A stretch of DNA of 64,000 nucleotides, from assembly GCA_040367435.1 (NCBI GenBank), contig BAABWY010000002.1, positions 124,001 to 188,000 of the forward strand, read 5' to 3'. The notes under the pieces were generated by a model, which searched no databases, was not told the DNA's origin, and saw only the letters and a program-made list of their open reading frames with translations. Shown piece after piece: positions 35,655 through 45,631 of the stretch (the stretch's first letter is position 1; the number at the start of each line of letters is the position of its first letter). Position numbers and translations under genes: made by a program. Source of the DNA: Hyphomicrobiales bacterium 4NK60-0047b (GTDB lineage Bacteria; Pseudomonadota; Alphaproteobacteria; Rhizobiales; HXMU1428-3).

Positions 35655-36488
35655 TTATTTATTTTGAACTTCAAGCTCAACATCTAACGAAGATAAAAAA
35701 CGAACAACTTCTTCAACAAGAGGATGTTCATAAAGATCATTATGACCAGCCCCTGGTATGACTTTCATCTCTTTTGGCTGGACAGCAGCACTAAAAAGAT
35801 CCTTACCAAATTCTAGCGGTATCACCTGATCATCATCACCGTGAATGACCAATAATGGCATAGCAATATTCGCAATGTGCCTGTCAGACTCAAATCGATC
35901 CCTTAAAAAAGGCCGCACCCTCAAATAAGGATAACGTGCCTGGGCAACAGCTGTCACAGAAGACATCGGCGCTTCAAGAACAAGCGCTTGCGCTTCAACT
36001 CGCGCTGCCAATTGCGTCGCTACAGAACTGCCAATCGATTCTCCATAAATCACAATTTGCCCCTCATCAATCTTTGCCACATCACGCAAATAATCATAAG
36101 CAACAAAAGCATCCTTCACAAAAGCCTCCTCAGAAGGTTTGCCTTCGCTGCCACCAAACCCGCGATAGCCAAGCATGAAAACGCCATAACCCTGCGCCAT
36201 AAGCTGCCGGAATTTTTCTTCTCTATTAGCAACATTGCCGCCATTACCATGAAAAAATAAAAACGTAGGCTTATTCGCCGCAGCTTTCGCATACCAGCTA
36301 TAAAGCTTCAACCCATCTTTACTCTTCAAGACAACTTCATTAATGCCCTTAAGCTCAATATCATCCGGAGAGACATAAGTCGGGTCAGGTGAGAACACCA
36401 ACTTTCTTTGTAGAAAAAATAAGGCAAGCGCAATCCCCATATAAAGCGAAAACAGCGCCAAAACGATTTTCCATAACCACCAACTCAT
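35655..36488 (-). CDS. Membrane-anchored alpha/beta hydrolase (ABHD13/Bem46-like)
   Basis: A 277-residue protein with one N-terminal anchor (about 5-27) and an alpha/beta hydrolase fold: oxyanion motif FFHGNGGN (about 77-84), YRGFGGSEGKPSE, nucleophile elbow GESIG (about 148-152), acid in HGDDDQVIP and His in GAGHNDLYEH. The arrangement is that of Bem46/ABHD13 serine hydrolases, whose substrates are unknown. DUF817 lies just upstream on the same strand (40 bases), so the two may be co-transcribed. Confidence 0.87.
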   Translation of the reverse strand: MSWWLWKIVLALFSLYMGIALALFFLQRKLVFSPDPTYVSPDDIELKGINEVVLKSKDGLKLYSWYAKAAANKPTFLFFHGNGGNVANREEKFRQLMAQGYGVFMLGYRGFGGSEGKPSEEAFVKDAFVAYDYLRDVAKIDEGQIVIYGESIGSSVATQLAARVEAQALVLEAPMSSVTAVAQARYPYLRVRPFLRDRFESDRHIANIAMPLLVIHGDDDQVIPLEFGKDLFSAAVQPKEMKVIPGAGHNDLYEHPLVEEVVRFLSSLDVELEVQNK

Positions 36489-36528
36489 AAATCATCCCTC
36501 AATTGAACTGATCTGAAGTAACAAAACT

Positions 36529-37380
36529 TTATTTATCTTTTATCGAACGGATCGGATTTAGCCAAGTCACCATGACAAAAGATATAATCATTAACAAATA
36601 CCAGGATCCAAGTTTGCCGAGTGAAACCATCTGCCACCCGTTTGACTGATTAGGATATTGCCAGGCCTTAGCTAACGTGCCGATTTGCTCACCAAACCAA
36701 ATAAAAATCGCAACCAAAAGAAACCCAAACAACAAAGGCATCCAATAATGGTTGCGATCAACCCTAAAATAGACCCGTGTTTTAAAATATATGAGGCCAA
36801 GCGCTGCAAACAAGCCCCAGCGAATATCAGGCAAATAATGATGAGTAAAGAAATTTAAATAAATAAGAACTGCAATTACATTGGTTTGCCACAAAGGAGG
36901 GTAGCTTTCAAAGCGAAAATCAAAGGCCCGCCAAACCCTGGCCATGTAGGAGCCTACTGCTGAATACATAAACCCAGAAAACAAAGGCACACCGCCAATA
37001 TAAAACAAACTATCTTCTGGATAGACCCACGATCCCATCGATGTTTTAAAAACTTCCATCACAGTCCCAACAACATGAAACAGTAAAATAATTTTAGCCT
37101 CTTCCCATGTCTCAAGCTTAAAAAGCAACAACCCCCCTTGAATGGTGAGAGCCGCCAGAAACAAAAAATCATAACGATGTAAAAAATCGGAACCTGGATA
37201 CCAGTAACGAGACATCAAAATAAACGCAAGCAACAGTCCGCCAAATAAAGCAGCCCAAGCTTGCTTCATCCCAAAAAGAACAAACTCAAAGAGAGCAAAA
37301 CCGATTTTACTTTTTTGCGTTTTTTTCCTTAAAGTTTCGAAAAACTCAGGCCGCTTAATGATATATTTAAATCCTGCCAT
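36529..37380 (-). CDS. DUF817 family membrane protein
   Basis: A 283-residue polytopic protein with about seven to eight spans. Conserved features of DUF817 (YoaT-like) are seen in FGMKQAWAALFGG, KLETWEEAKIILLFHVVGT and SWVYPEDSLFYIGGVPLFSGFMYS. No function is established. It probably shares a transcript with the downstream hydrolase gene. Confidence 0.85.
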   Translation of the reverse strand: MAGFKYIIKRPEFFETLRKKTQKSKIGFALFEFVLFGMKQAWAALFGGLLLAFILMSRYWYPGSDFLHRYDFLFLAALTIQGGLLLFKLETWEEAKIILLFHVVGTVMEVFKTSMGSWVYPEDSLFYIGGVPLFSGFMYSAVGSYMARVWRAFDFRFESYPPLWQTNVIAVLIYLNFFTHHYLPDIRWGLFAALGLIYFKTRVYFRVDRNHYWMPLLFGFLLVAIFIWFGEQIGTLAKAWQYPNQSNGWQMVSLGKLGSWYLLMIISFVMVTWLNPIRSIKDK

Positions 37381-37473
37381 TGGTTCCTACATAATTTATC
37401 TTTTACGAAATGAACTATGTTCACAAAAACCTTGCGCAAATTAAGACAGACGAAACAAGGCAAAGGAAATAAG

Positions 37474-37514
37474 ACAAAACAAAGCCGCCATCGAGCAATT
37501 CCGACAGCGGCTTT
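37474..37514 (-). terminator. Terminator for the pnt operon
   Basis: AAAGCCGC (37481-37488) and GCGGCTTT (37507-37514) form a perfect 8-bp stem about 65 bases past the pntB stop. The minus strand continues TGTTTTGTC, only moderately T-rich. Confidence 0.65.
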
Positions 37515-37579
37515 AAACTTTTCAACTACATTGGTTATAACCAAAAACAGTCAATATGGTAAGTATACAGTCTAGCTAG

Positions 37580-38977
37580 CTAGAGAGATTTAACGATATC
37601 TTCTGTCATTTTCTTCGCATCGCCAAGAAGCATCATTGTGTTATCGCGGTAAAACAAAGTGTTATCAATACCAGCATAACCAGAAGCAAGTGAGCGTTTG
37701 TTAAACATCACAGTACCCGCTTTCCAAACTTCAAGAACCGGCATACCGTAAATTGGCGATTGCGGATCTTCTAACGCAGCTGGGTTTGTCACGTCATTCG
37801 CACCGATAACATAAACAACGTCAGCCTGAGCAAAATCACTGTTGATATCTTCAAGCTCGAACACTTCATCATAAGGCACATTCGCTTCAGCAAGCAGAAC
37901 GTTCATATGACCAGGCATACGGCCAGCAACCGGATGAATAGCATAAGCTACATCAACGCCAGCAGCTTTCAGCTCATCGCCCATTTCACGAAGCGCGTGC
38001 TGAGCTTGAGCAACCGCCATACCATAACCAGGTACGATAATAACTTTACCAGCATTTTTCATAATGAACGCAGCGTCATCAGCTGAACCCTGCTTAACAG
38101 TGCGCTGCACACCATCATCTGAAGCAGGCCCGGCAGCTTCACCACCAAAACCACCAAGAATAACCGAGATGAAAGAGCGGTTCATCCCCTTACACATAAT
38201 GTAAGAAAGAATAGCACCTGATGAGCCAACCAAAGCACCAGTAATAATCAAAGCAGCATTACCAAGCGTAAAGCCAATACCAGCAGCAGCCCAACCAGAA
38301 TATGAGTTCAGCATAGATACAACAACCGGCATATCAGCACCGCCAATTGGAATGATAATCAACACACCAAAGATAAAGGCCGTAATTACAAGAGCCCAGA
38401 AGGTAAATTCAGTTTGACCAACAATCAGCATATAAATTAGATAAATCATACCAAGGAAAAGTGCGATGTTGATCAAATGACGACCGGGTAACATAATCGG
38501 TGCGCCAGACATACGGCCATCAAGCTTAGCAAAAGCAATCACTGAGCCTGTAAATGTAATGGCACCAATTGCAGCACCAAGAGACATCTCAACAAGACTA
38601 GCTGCATTGATATTTCCAAACTGACCAATCCCAAAAGCTTCAGGCGCATAGTAAGCCGCTGCCGCCACAAACACAGCAGCCAAACCAACAAGACTATGAA
38701 ACGCAGCAACAAGTTGCGGCATAGCTGTCATTGGAATTTTCTTAGCAATAATGGCGCCGATTAAACCACCAATACCAAGACCAGCGAAAATCATCAGCCA
38801 GGACATATTAGCAATTGAAGGAGCAGCAGCCAAAGTTGTAAGAATGGCAATGGTCATACCGGCCATACCAAAGAGGTTACCCTGGCGAGATGAAGCTGGG
38901 CTAGATAGACCTTGAAGGCTTAAAATAAAAAGCACACCCGAAGCCAAATAAAGACAAGCAATTAGATCTGGAGACAT
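37580..38977 (-). CDS. pntB: NAD(P) transhydrogenase subunit beta
   Basis: A 465-residue subunit with about nine spans (domain II) and a C-terminal NADP(H)-binding domain III, visible in VIIVPGYGMAVAQAQHALREM and YAIHPVAGRMPGHMNVLLAEA (shown partly: PGYGMAVAQAQH, HPVAGRMPGHMNVLL). It couples hydride transfer from NADH to NADP with proton entry, supplying NADPH. It follows the two alpha-subunit genes in the usual split-alpha arrangement of Rhizobiales. Confidence 0.96.
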   Translation of the reverse strand: MSPDLIACLYLASGVLFILSLQGLSSPASSRQGNLFGMAGMTIAILTTLAAAPSIANMSWLMIFAGLGIGGLIGAIIAKKIPMTAMPQLVAAFHSLVGLAAVFVAAAAYYAPEAFGIGQFGNINAASLVEMSLGAAIGAITFTGSVIAFAKLDGRMSGAPIMLPGRHLINIALFLGMIYLIYMLIVGQTEFTFWALVITAFIFGVLIIIPIGGADMPVVVSMLNSYSGWAAAGIGFTLGNAALIITGALVGSSGAILSYIMCKGMNRSFISVILGGFGGEAAGPASDDGVQRTVKQGSADDAAFIMKNAGKVIIVPGYGMAVAQAQHALREMGDELKAAGVDVAYAIHPVAGRMPGHMNVLLAEANVPYDEVFELEDINSDFAQADVVYVIGANDVTNPAALEDPQSPIYGMPVLEVWKAGTVMFNKRSLASGYAGIDNTLFYRDNTMMLLGDAKKMTEDIVKSL

Positions 38978-39071
38978 AAAATTAATCCTCTAAACGCAAC
39001 CACATAAACAAAATTGAGCTGCGTAACAAACAAAGCTGGAAAACACCTAAACAAACAGACTAGTCTGTCTG

Positions 39072-39455
39072 TTAGCGTTCCTTTTTCTTATACATGGCCA
39101 ACATGCGCTGTGTCACAAGGAAGCCACCAAAGATATTGATCGCTGCCATAACAAGCGCTAGAAACCCAAAAATATTTGCAGCACCAATACCATTGCTATC
39201 AACAGCAACAGCCAAAAGCGCACCCACAACAATCACAGACGAAATCGCGTTAGTTACAGCCATCAACGGTGTATGAAGCGCAGGCGTCACAGCCCAAACC
39301 ACAAAATAACCAACAAAAATCGCCATCACAAAAATTGCGAAAAGGTAAGTAAATGAGCTCACTTCAGACCCAGCGCCAGCAGCCATTGCTGAACTCGTGC
39401 TCAACATCAAAGCTCCAAAACAACTTACTAAAACTTTCAATACTGTCTTAGTCAT
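39072..39455 (-). CDS. pntAB: NAD(P) transhydrogenase subunit alpha part 2
   Basis: A 127-residue membrane portion of the alpha subunit with an N-terminal signal-like span and three further spans (FAIFVMAIFVGYFVVWAVTPALHTPLM, given in part: FVGYFVVWAVTPALHTPLMA). The family's TPALHTPLMAVTNAIS motif is exact. Its ATG overlaps the pntAA stop codon by one base (TAATG), so translation is coupled. Confidence 0.95.
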   Translation of the reverse strand: MTKTVLKVLVSCFGALMLSTSSAMAAGAGSEVSSFTYLFAIFVMAIFVGYFVVWAVTPALHTPLMAVTNAISSVIVVGALLAVAVDSNGIGAANIFGFLALVMAAINIFGGFLVTQRMLAMYKKKER

Positions 39456-40591
39456 TAGCTTGTCTCCCCTGTTAATCTAGGATGAACAATTTTACCATCA
39501 TTGGTCACCAAAGTGCCCTGAATGATTTCATCCTCAAAATCAATTTTCAAACCCTCTTCCTTGTCAATCATAAGAGCCAGGAAGTTATAAAGGTTTTTCG
39601 CATATAGGCTGGTCGCGTTGCCCGCAAGAGCACCAGGAATGTTAAGCGGCCCCATAATCAGAACGCCATTTTCATTAATAATTTCACCCGGTTTCGCTAA
39701 ATCGCAGTTACCACCGCGCTCAACCGCCATATCATAAATGATAGAGCCAGTACTCATAGAGCGAACCATCTCAGCACTAATCAATTTTGGAGCTGGACGC
39801 CCAGGAATAAGTGCTGTTGTAATAACAATGTCTTGGTTCTTAATATGATTGGCAACAAGTTCAGCTTGCTCACGCTTATAGTCATCAGACATTTCTTTAG
39901 CGTAACCACCAGATGTTTCAGCCTCTTTAAACTCATCGTTCTCAACCGCGATGAATTTACCTCCAAGGCTTTCAACTTGCTCTTTAGCAGCAGGACGAAC
40001 GTCCGTAGCTGTAACAATAGCACCAAGACGCTTAGCCGTTGCAATCGCTTGCAAGCCAGCAACACCAGCACCCATAACAAAGACTTTAGCAGGTGGCACG
40101 GTGCCAGCCGCTGTCATCATCATCGGCATCGCTTGTGTAAAGTGTGCTGCTGAATCAATCACCGCTTTATAACCAGCAAGGTTAGATTGAGATGATAAAA
40201 CGTCCATAGATTGAGCTCGCGTAATCCGAGGCATAAATTCCATAGAAAACGATTTGATCTTTTTAGCTGCAAGAGCTTCAATGCCAGCAACTTCATCATG
40301 CGGGTTAAGAATGGCCGCAACAATGGTCCCCTCACCCATCAGATCAATTTCTTCCTGAGTAGGTCGCATAACTTTCAAAACAACATCAGCGCCAGAGAGT
40401 GTATCTGATAAAGACCCTGCAATAGAGGCTCCCATCTCTTCATAATCAGCGTCTAAAATATTAGACGGTACACCAGCACCGGCTTGAATACGAACATCAC
40501 ACCCAAGGGCAACATATTTTTTCACCGTCTCAGGTGAGATCGCAGCACGTGGCTCGCCTACACCTTCAACAGGAACGGCAATAGTAACCAT
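39455..40591 (-). CDS. pntAA: NAD(P) transhydrogenase subunit alpha part 1
   Basis: The soluble NAD(H)-binding domain I, 378 residues. AVPVEGVGEPRAAISPETVKK at the start, SSQSNLAGYKAV and the nucleotide-binding VFVMGAGVAGLQAIATAKRLGA (in part: GAGVAGLQAIATAKRLG) identify it. Two ATGs are in frame; GGAG lies six bases before the second (40591), which is chosen over 40603. The oxidase subunit IV gene lies upstream, as in related genomes. Confidence 0.95.
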   Translation of the reverse strand: MVTIAVPVEGVGEPRAAISPETVKKYVALGCDVRIQAGAGVPSNILDADYEEMGASIAGSLSDTLSGADVVLKVMRPTQEEIDLMGEGTIVAAILNPHDEVAGIEALAAKKIKSFSMEFMPRITRAQSMDVLSSQSNLAGYKAVIDSAAHFTQAMPMMMTAAGTVPPAKVFVMGAGVAGLQAIATAKRLGAIVTATDVRPAAKEQVESLGGKFIAVENDEFKEAETSGGYAKEMSDDYKREQAELVANHIKNQDIVITTALIPGRPAPKLISAEMVRSMSTGSIIYDMAVERGGNCDLAKPGEIINENGVLIMGPLNIPGALAGNATSLYAKNLYNFLALMIDKEEGLKIDFEDEIIQGTLVTNDGKIVHPRLTGETS

Positions 40592-40758
40592 CACCGGCTC
40601 CATTCTTTAGTTAAATTAAAAAATCAATTCGTCTATGAAAATAAGTTCTAAATGCAACCCCAATCAAAAGAACGAACGCAAAGTCCCAATCACCGACAAC
40701 AGAAAAACTGTCACCAAGTCAAAAAAATAACAAATTTTAGAGTTTAAATGGCCCCGAA

Positions 40759-40902
40759 TTAAACGAGAAAAAACGCCATTCCAGCTAAAAGCGCAATAAG
40801 TGCAATCGTGCAATAAATCGTCGCTTTAATAAATCCACTATAAGTACGCTCATGTTCTGCGTAATCCATAGCCGGATGGCCATTAGACGTATCAATGCTC
40901 AT
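40759..40902 (-). CDS. aa3-type cytochrome c oxidase subunit IV
   Basis: A 47-residue protein, MSIDTSNGHPAMDYAEHERTYSGF in pattern (short form: HPAMDYAEHERTYSGF) followed by one membrane span ending LVA-less at MAFFLV. The MDYxEHexTYxGF motif before a single span is that of the small bacterial aa3 oxidase subunit IV. It is missed by longer-ORF searches. It lies 167 bases upstream of pntAA, a neighbourhood often seen in alphaproteobacteria. Confidence 0.88.
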   Translation of the reverse strand: MSIDTSNGHPAMDYAEHERTYSGFIKATIYCTIALIALLAGMAFFLV

Positions 40903-41280
40903 TCTACAACCCTCTATTTTTTATTTTTACATTTTCTCAAAAGTTGATTTAGTCTTATGAAACATACAAGTCTTATGAAACATAAATGACTTATCTCACA
41001 AAATTCAACTTTAAGCCTCACAAGCTCAATTTATAAAAACATATAACCAAACGTGAGTTCAAATGAAATCGCCCATTATGTGTAATATACGTTGATCATA
41101 CGCGATTAAAACGGGCAAGTCCCCTTTTTTAATCATCTGAAAGCCATTTCGCAAGCCTTAGCCTGCTACAAAATAACGCAGATGGACCTAAAATGACTTA
41201 GAACTTTAGCCTAGTTTTTATTTATAAACGGCGATTTTAGGGCCTGAGATAAATTACAAGCCCAAAAATTGTGCAATTAA
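40903..41280. other. Gene-free stretch between pepF and the oxidase subunit gene
   Basis: This AT-rich gap should contain the promoter for the oxidase subunit IV and pnt genes and the end of pepF, which ends at 41281. I see no convincing -35/-10 pair, no strong hairpin and no copy of the repeat family. Confidence 0.45.
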
Positions 41281-43206
41281 TCACGCCTGATCCAACTGCT
41301 CAAGTTCATCAATCATGGTTTCAATCACCGATAAACCTCGATCCCAAAAAGAGGGGTCCGTTGCATCAAGCCCAAAGGGTGAAAGCAATTCTTTATGGTG
41401 TTTTGTTCCCCCAGCGCTCAGCATTTCAAAGTATTTCTCTTGGAAACCATCTGAAGCATCGGCGTAAACCGCATAAAGTGAATTCACCAAACAATCACCA
41501 AAGGCATAAGCATAAACATAAAATGGAGCATGAATAAAATGAGGAACATAACTCCAATATGTCCCATACCCTTCGGTTAATCGGATAGCTGGTCCAAGAC
41601 TTTCACCTTGTACATCTAACCAAAACTCATTTAACTGCTCAGCCGTTAGCTCACCATCCCGGCGCGCTTCATGAACTTTACGTTCAAAACAATAAAACGC
41701 AATTTGCCGCACAACAGTGTTGATCATGTCTTCAACTTTAGCCGCTAAAAGAGATTGTCGCTCAACATCATTTTGTGCTTTTTTCAATTGAGCTTGAAAA
41801 GTCAGCATCTCACCAAACACACTTGCCGTTTCAGCTAGAGTTAAAGGCGTTGGCGCCATCAATGCACCCTGCTTACCAGCCAAAACCTGATGCACACCAT
41901 GGCCTAGTTCATGCGCAAGCGTTTGAACATCTCGTGGCTTACCTTGATAATTAATCAGAACAAACGGATGCGCACTTGGCACTGTCGGATGAGAAAAAGC
42001 ACCTTGCGCCTTGCCTGGGCGAAGCGGTGCATCAATCCAGTTATTATCAAAAAATTTCTGAGCTATATCTTTCATCTCAGGTGCAAACCCATGATAGGCA
42101 GAAAGAACTGTATCTTGCGCCTCTGCCCAAGGGATGCTTCGTTGACTATCATTGGGTAAAGGCGCATTCCTGTCCCAATAGTCCATCACATCAACACCAA
42201 GCCATTTTGCTTTTAAGCTGTAATAACGGTGAGAAATCCGATCATATTTCGAGCGAACTGAAGAAACTAATGCATCAACCACGTCCCTCTCAACCCGGTT
42301 CGAAAGATGCCGACTATCCGCCACATCCTCAAATTTACGCCACCGATCAGCAATTTCTTTATCTTTAGCTAAAGTATTCGTAATCTGCGTAAACAGACGT
42401 TTTTCTTTATTTAATACCGTTTCAATTGACGCCGCCGCCACACGTCTCTTTTCGCCATCAGGTGATTGCAATAAATTTAGGGTAGGCTCAAGCGCCAAAG
42501 TATCATCGCCAACTTCAAACCGAAGAGATGTCATCGTTTCATTAAAAAGCCGTGACCAGGCCCCACGCCCTACAACTGATTTATCATGAAATAATTTCTC
42601 CAAATCATCAGAAAGCTGGTAAGGGCGCTCATAAAGCAAGTCATCAATCCACGGCTTGTAATGCGCTAGATCTTCATTTTTGAGCAAAGTCGCAATTTGG
42701 CTCTCTTCAAGGCGATTAAATTCCAAACCAAAAAATAATAAGTTCGAACTAATCGACGTAATCTGTTCCATAAGATCACCATGCAGCTTCGCATGAACCG
42801 GGTTTTCATTATCACTGGAATATAAAAGCTGACCATAAGAAGCAATCCGCCCCAACTTATCATTTAATGCCTCATACCGACGTATGGCTTTAGCAAGTTG
42901 TGCCCCCCCATCTTCACGTGAAGCGATATCAGCAATCTTGCCTTGAAAATCACTTTGGAAAGAAACAGCATCTTGTTGAGATTGTTTCAAATCATCCTGT
43001 AATTGAGAAGACTCTGGCCCTTCATAAAGGTCCGTCAAATCCCATTCAGGCATTGCGCCTAACTGGGCACCACCTTCATCAACCGTCTCAGATGCCACTC
43101 CATATACAGCGCCACGAGAAGAGAGACCTACTGCCACCGAACTTTCATCAAATAAGTGGTTAGATGCCGTATCATACAATCCAAACTTTTTAGAATTCAC
43201 GCTCAT
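41281..43206 (-). CDS. pepF: M3 family oligoendopeptidase F
   Basis: A 641-residue zinc oligopeptidase. The catalytic helix is TLAHELGHGVHQ (HExxH) with the third ligand region GEMLTF about 25 residues later, then a helical C-terminal domain with YGTYWSYVPHFIHAPFYVYAYAF (in part: PHFIHAPFYVYAYAFG), typical of PepF. It is cytosolic and degrades peptides of about 7-17 residues. The gene is monocistronic. Confidence 0.94.
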   Translation of the reverse strand: MSVNSKKFGLYDTASNHLFDESSVAVGLSSRGAVYGVASETVDEGGAQLGAMPEWDLTDLYEGPESSQLQDDLKQSQQDAVSFQSDFQGKIADIASREDGGAQLAKAIRRYEALNDKLGRIASYGQLLYSSDNENPVHAKLHGDLMEQITSISSNLLFFGLEFNRLEESQIATLLKNEDLAHYKPWIDDLLYERPYQLSDDLEKLFHDKSVVGRGAWSRLFNETMTSLRFEVGDDTLALEPTLNLLQSPDGEKRRVAAASIETVLNKEKRLFTQITNTLAKDKEIADRWRKFEDVADSRHLSNRVERDVVDALVSSVRSKYDRISHRYYSLKAKWLGVDVMDYWDRNAPLPNDSQRSIPWAEAQDTVLSAYHGFAPEMKDIAQKFFDNNWIDAPLRPGKAQGAFSHPTVPSAHPFVLINYQGKPRDVQTLAHELGHGVHQVLAGKQGALMAPTPLTLAETASVFGEMLTFQAQLKKAQNDVERQSLLAAKVEDMINTVVRQIAFYCFERKVHEARRDGELTAEQLNEFWLDVQGESLGPAIRLTEGYGTYWSYVPHFIHAPFYVYAYAFGDCLVNSLYAVYADASDGFQEKYFEMLSAGGTKHHKELLSPFGLDATDPSFWDRGLSVIETMIDELEQLDQA

Positions 43207-43592
43207 TCATCCTTGAATCAAAATTATTTTTTAGAAAATTCACCTTAGATTAGGTGACCTGGAAACTTTAATAAGTTGTGCCCAATAGGCATTTAAACTT
43301 AAAAATTTGCTGTGATTTGCCCCATTCTAACCCATGAAGAAAATTTCCACCATCCATAGAAATCGGAAATTTTTACCCAGTTCGATCAAAAATCAGTCAA
43401 AAATAAACTTCTTATTTACTCTTATTGTCCAACATGAACGAAGTAATGTTGAGTAATGACCTTTTTTACCCGGTTCAAGAAATAAATTAGTTTATCTCAT
43501 TTCAGTCTTTCAAAAGATAAGCTTTAAGAAATTTATTTCAATAAAATCCTGAGGAACCAAGGTCACTAGAGTAAAGAGTAGAGTGATAGAGT
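43207..43592. other. Gene-free divergent region
   Basis: The gap separates pepF from the regulator gene. It is AT-rich with no repeat copy. I looked for a sigma-54 type GG-N10-GC promoter upstream of the regulator and did not find one I would defend. Confidence 0.45.
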
Positions 43593-45113
43593 ATGCCGCA
43601 ATGCGTTCTTATTGTAGACGATGATCCTGCGCAACGCAGAATCTTGTGCGAAGCCATCAAACGCCTCGGGTTTGAAACAAAAGTTGCAGATGGTGGCAAA
43701 CAAGCCATCAGCATCATGGAAAGTTCCGAAAAAGAGCAAATATCGCTCATTCTGTTAGATTTGGTCATGCCAGATATCGACGGTCATGCCGTTCTGGAAC
43801 ATCTTAAAAAAGTCAATGCAAGCCAACCAGTTATTGTACAAACAGCAAATGGCAGCATCGACATTGCTATTGCCGCAATGCGCGCAGGTGCCTCTGATTT
43901 TGTTGTAAAACCGGTAAGCTTGGAGCGCTTAGAAGTTTCATTGAAAAATGCAATGAAAATAGAAGCTCTAACAGTTGAAATCTCTCGCATTAAGCGCAAA
44001 AACGAAGGCACAATGACCTTCGATAATCTTATTTCATCCGGCAAAAATTTAAGCCGCGTCATTGAATTAGGACGCCGCGCCGCAAGCTCCAACATCCCTG
44101 TTCTTATCGAAGGAGAAAGTGGTGTTGGTAAAGAAATGATCGCCCGCGCCGTGCAAGGTGAAAGTGAGCGTTCTGGCAAGCCATTTATCACCGTTAACTG
44201 TGGTGCCATTCCTGAAAACCTCATTGAAAGCATTCTCTTTGGTCATGAAAAAGGGGCATTCACAGGGGCAACTGAAAAACGAACTGGTAAGTTTGAAGAA
44301 GCCAACGGCGGAACCCTTTTCCTCGATGAAGTCGGAGAACTCCCGCTAGACGCCCAAGTAAAACTATTGCGCGCGTTACAAGAAGGTGAAGTTGATCCAG
44401 TTGGTGCAAAACGTCCTGTAAAAGTAGATTTCCGTCTGATTTCTGCGACCAATAAAGACATGATTAAATTGGTCAAAGAAGGAAAATTCAGAGAAGATCT
44501 CTATTACCGCTTAAACGTCTTCCCAATTATGGTACCACCATTGAACCAACGTATAGAAGATGTCGCAGATCTGGCGAACCACTTCATCGTTCGTTTCGCA
44601 AGCGAAGAAGGCAAAAAAATCACCGGCCTTGACCCTCAAGCACTAAAACTCCTGCAAAGTTACGATTGGCCAGGCAACGTACGCCAACTAGAAAACACCA
44701 TTTTCCGTGCGGTTGTATTAGCAGATACCCCAATTCTTTCAATCAATGAATTCCCTCAAATCGCCACTCACGTTGAAGGCTTTGAGCTTGAAATGCCATC
44801 ACTGCCAGAAACAACTGAAAGTGAAAGCACTGTTTACACAGGCCCAGCAATGATTGGTGAAGAAGAAGAAACCCCACAAATGGTCGCCATGCAAGAAACA
44901 AACACAGGTCACCCACCTGTGGGTATTCGTGTCATGACAGACGCTGGTGACATTAGAGCTCTAGAAGCTGTAGAAGCTGATATGATCCGCTTAGCCCTAG
45001 GGCGTTATAGAGGTCACATGACTGATATCGCAAAACATTTAGGCATCGGCAGATCAACTCTATATCGAAAAATGAGAGAAATCGGCTTACAACCTAAAGC
45101 CACTGAAAGCTAA
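43593..45113 (+). CDS. NtrC-type sigma-54-dependent response regulator
   Basis: A 506-residue regulator with a receiver domain (1-120; acidic pocket Asp10/Asp11, phosphoacceptor Asp56, Lys in VVKPVS), an AAA+ domain (about 135-375; Walker A GESGVGKE, the sigma-54 contact loop GAFTGA, Walker B LFLDEVGELP, WPGNVRQLENTIF) and a C-terminal Fis-type helix-turn-helix (MTDIAKHLGIGRSTLYRKM). No sensor kinase gene is adjacent, so its signal is unknown. An acidic linker of about 85 residues before the helix-turn-helix is rather long. Confidence 0.93.
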   Translation: MPQCVLIVDDDPAQRRILCEAIKRLGFETKVADGGKQAISIMESSEKEQISLILLDLVMPDIDGHAVLEHLKKVNASQPVIVQTANGSIDIAIAAMRAGASDFVVKPVSLERLEVSLKNAMKIEALTVEISRIKRKNEGTMTFDNLISSGKNLSRVIELGRRAASSNIPVLIEGESGVGKEMIARAVQGESERSGKPFITVNCGAIPENLIESILFGHEKGAFTGATEKRTGKFEEANGGTLFLDEVGELPLDAQVKLLRALQEGEVDPVGAKRPVKVDFRLISATNKDMIKLVKEGKFREDLYYRLNVFPIMVPPLNQRIEDVADLANHFIVRFASEEGKKITGLDPQALKLLQSYDWPGNVRQLENTIFRAVVLADTPILSINEFPQIATHVEGFELEMPSLPETTESESTVYTGPAMIGEEEETPQMVAMQETNTGHPPVGIRVMTDAGDIRALEAVEADMIRLALGRYRGHMTDIAKHLGIGRSTLYRKMREIGLQPKATES

Positions 45114-45118
45114 AATTA

Positions 45119-45186
45119 TGTGACTTAGAAAAAGAGCCATTTATTACAATTTTTTAATTTGTATATGCGCTCTTTTCTATGTCACA
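45119..45186. terminator. Long imperfect inverted repeat after the regulator gene
   Basis: TGTGAC..AGAAAAAGAGC (45119-45137) faces GCTCTTTTCT..GTCACA (45169-45186) around a 31-base AT-rich loop, beginning five bases after the stop. It could act as a terminator or mRNA-stabilising structure, though no clean T-run follows. The rest of the gap up to 45631 shows only the AAATTAACGGGT box at 45280-45291. Confidence 0.5.
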
Positions 45187-45631
45187 TTTACAACAGGTTA
45201 TATGAGAAGAGAAAGAACCAGTGAATAGCGTAAAGTTTGCCCCTTTCACTCTTATAGCTCTCAGCATATACTCTGTCACAAATTAACGGGTAAAATGCGA
45301 AAAAATAACGAGCAATCAAACATTTGAATTGAAAAATACAAATGTTATCAAACAGATATCTAGATCTCTAAAAAAATGAACTCTTCCATCTTAATTTACG
45401 CTAAATAGGAAGATTATTATATGAGATCAGATATCTAAAATTTGACACGATTTATTGAACGAAAAAATCTTTAAATACGTCAAAGCTTGTATAGAATTAA
45501 CGATCAAGGAAGACTTGAAGGTTAAATTGATCTCGCAAACCTTCGAAATTAAGATTTGAATAGAATGTGGCACACCTCTATATGACAAGGTGTAAAACTC
45601 AAAATTACGATAGAAGTTAAGGACAAAATTC

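Noticed and set aside
39059-39074. CAGACTAGTCTG palindrome at the end of pntAB
   Set aside because: It is short, has no T-run and lies inside a co-transcribed operon; no function can be supported.
45222-45287. Short reading frame of 21 codons upstream of the L,D-transpeptidase
   Set aside because: Although GAAGAGAAAG precedes it, the peptide has no recognisable feature and is too short to support.
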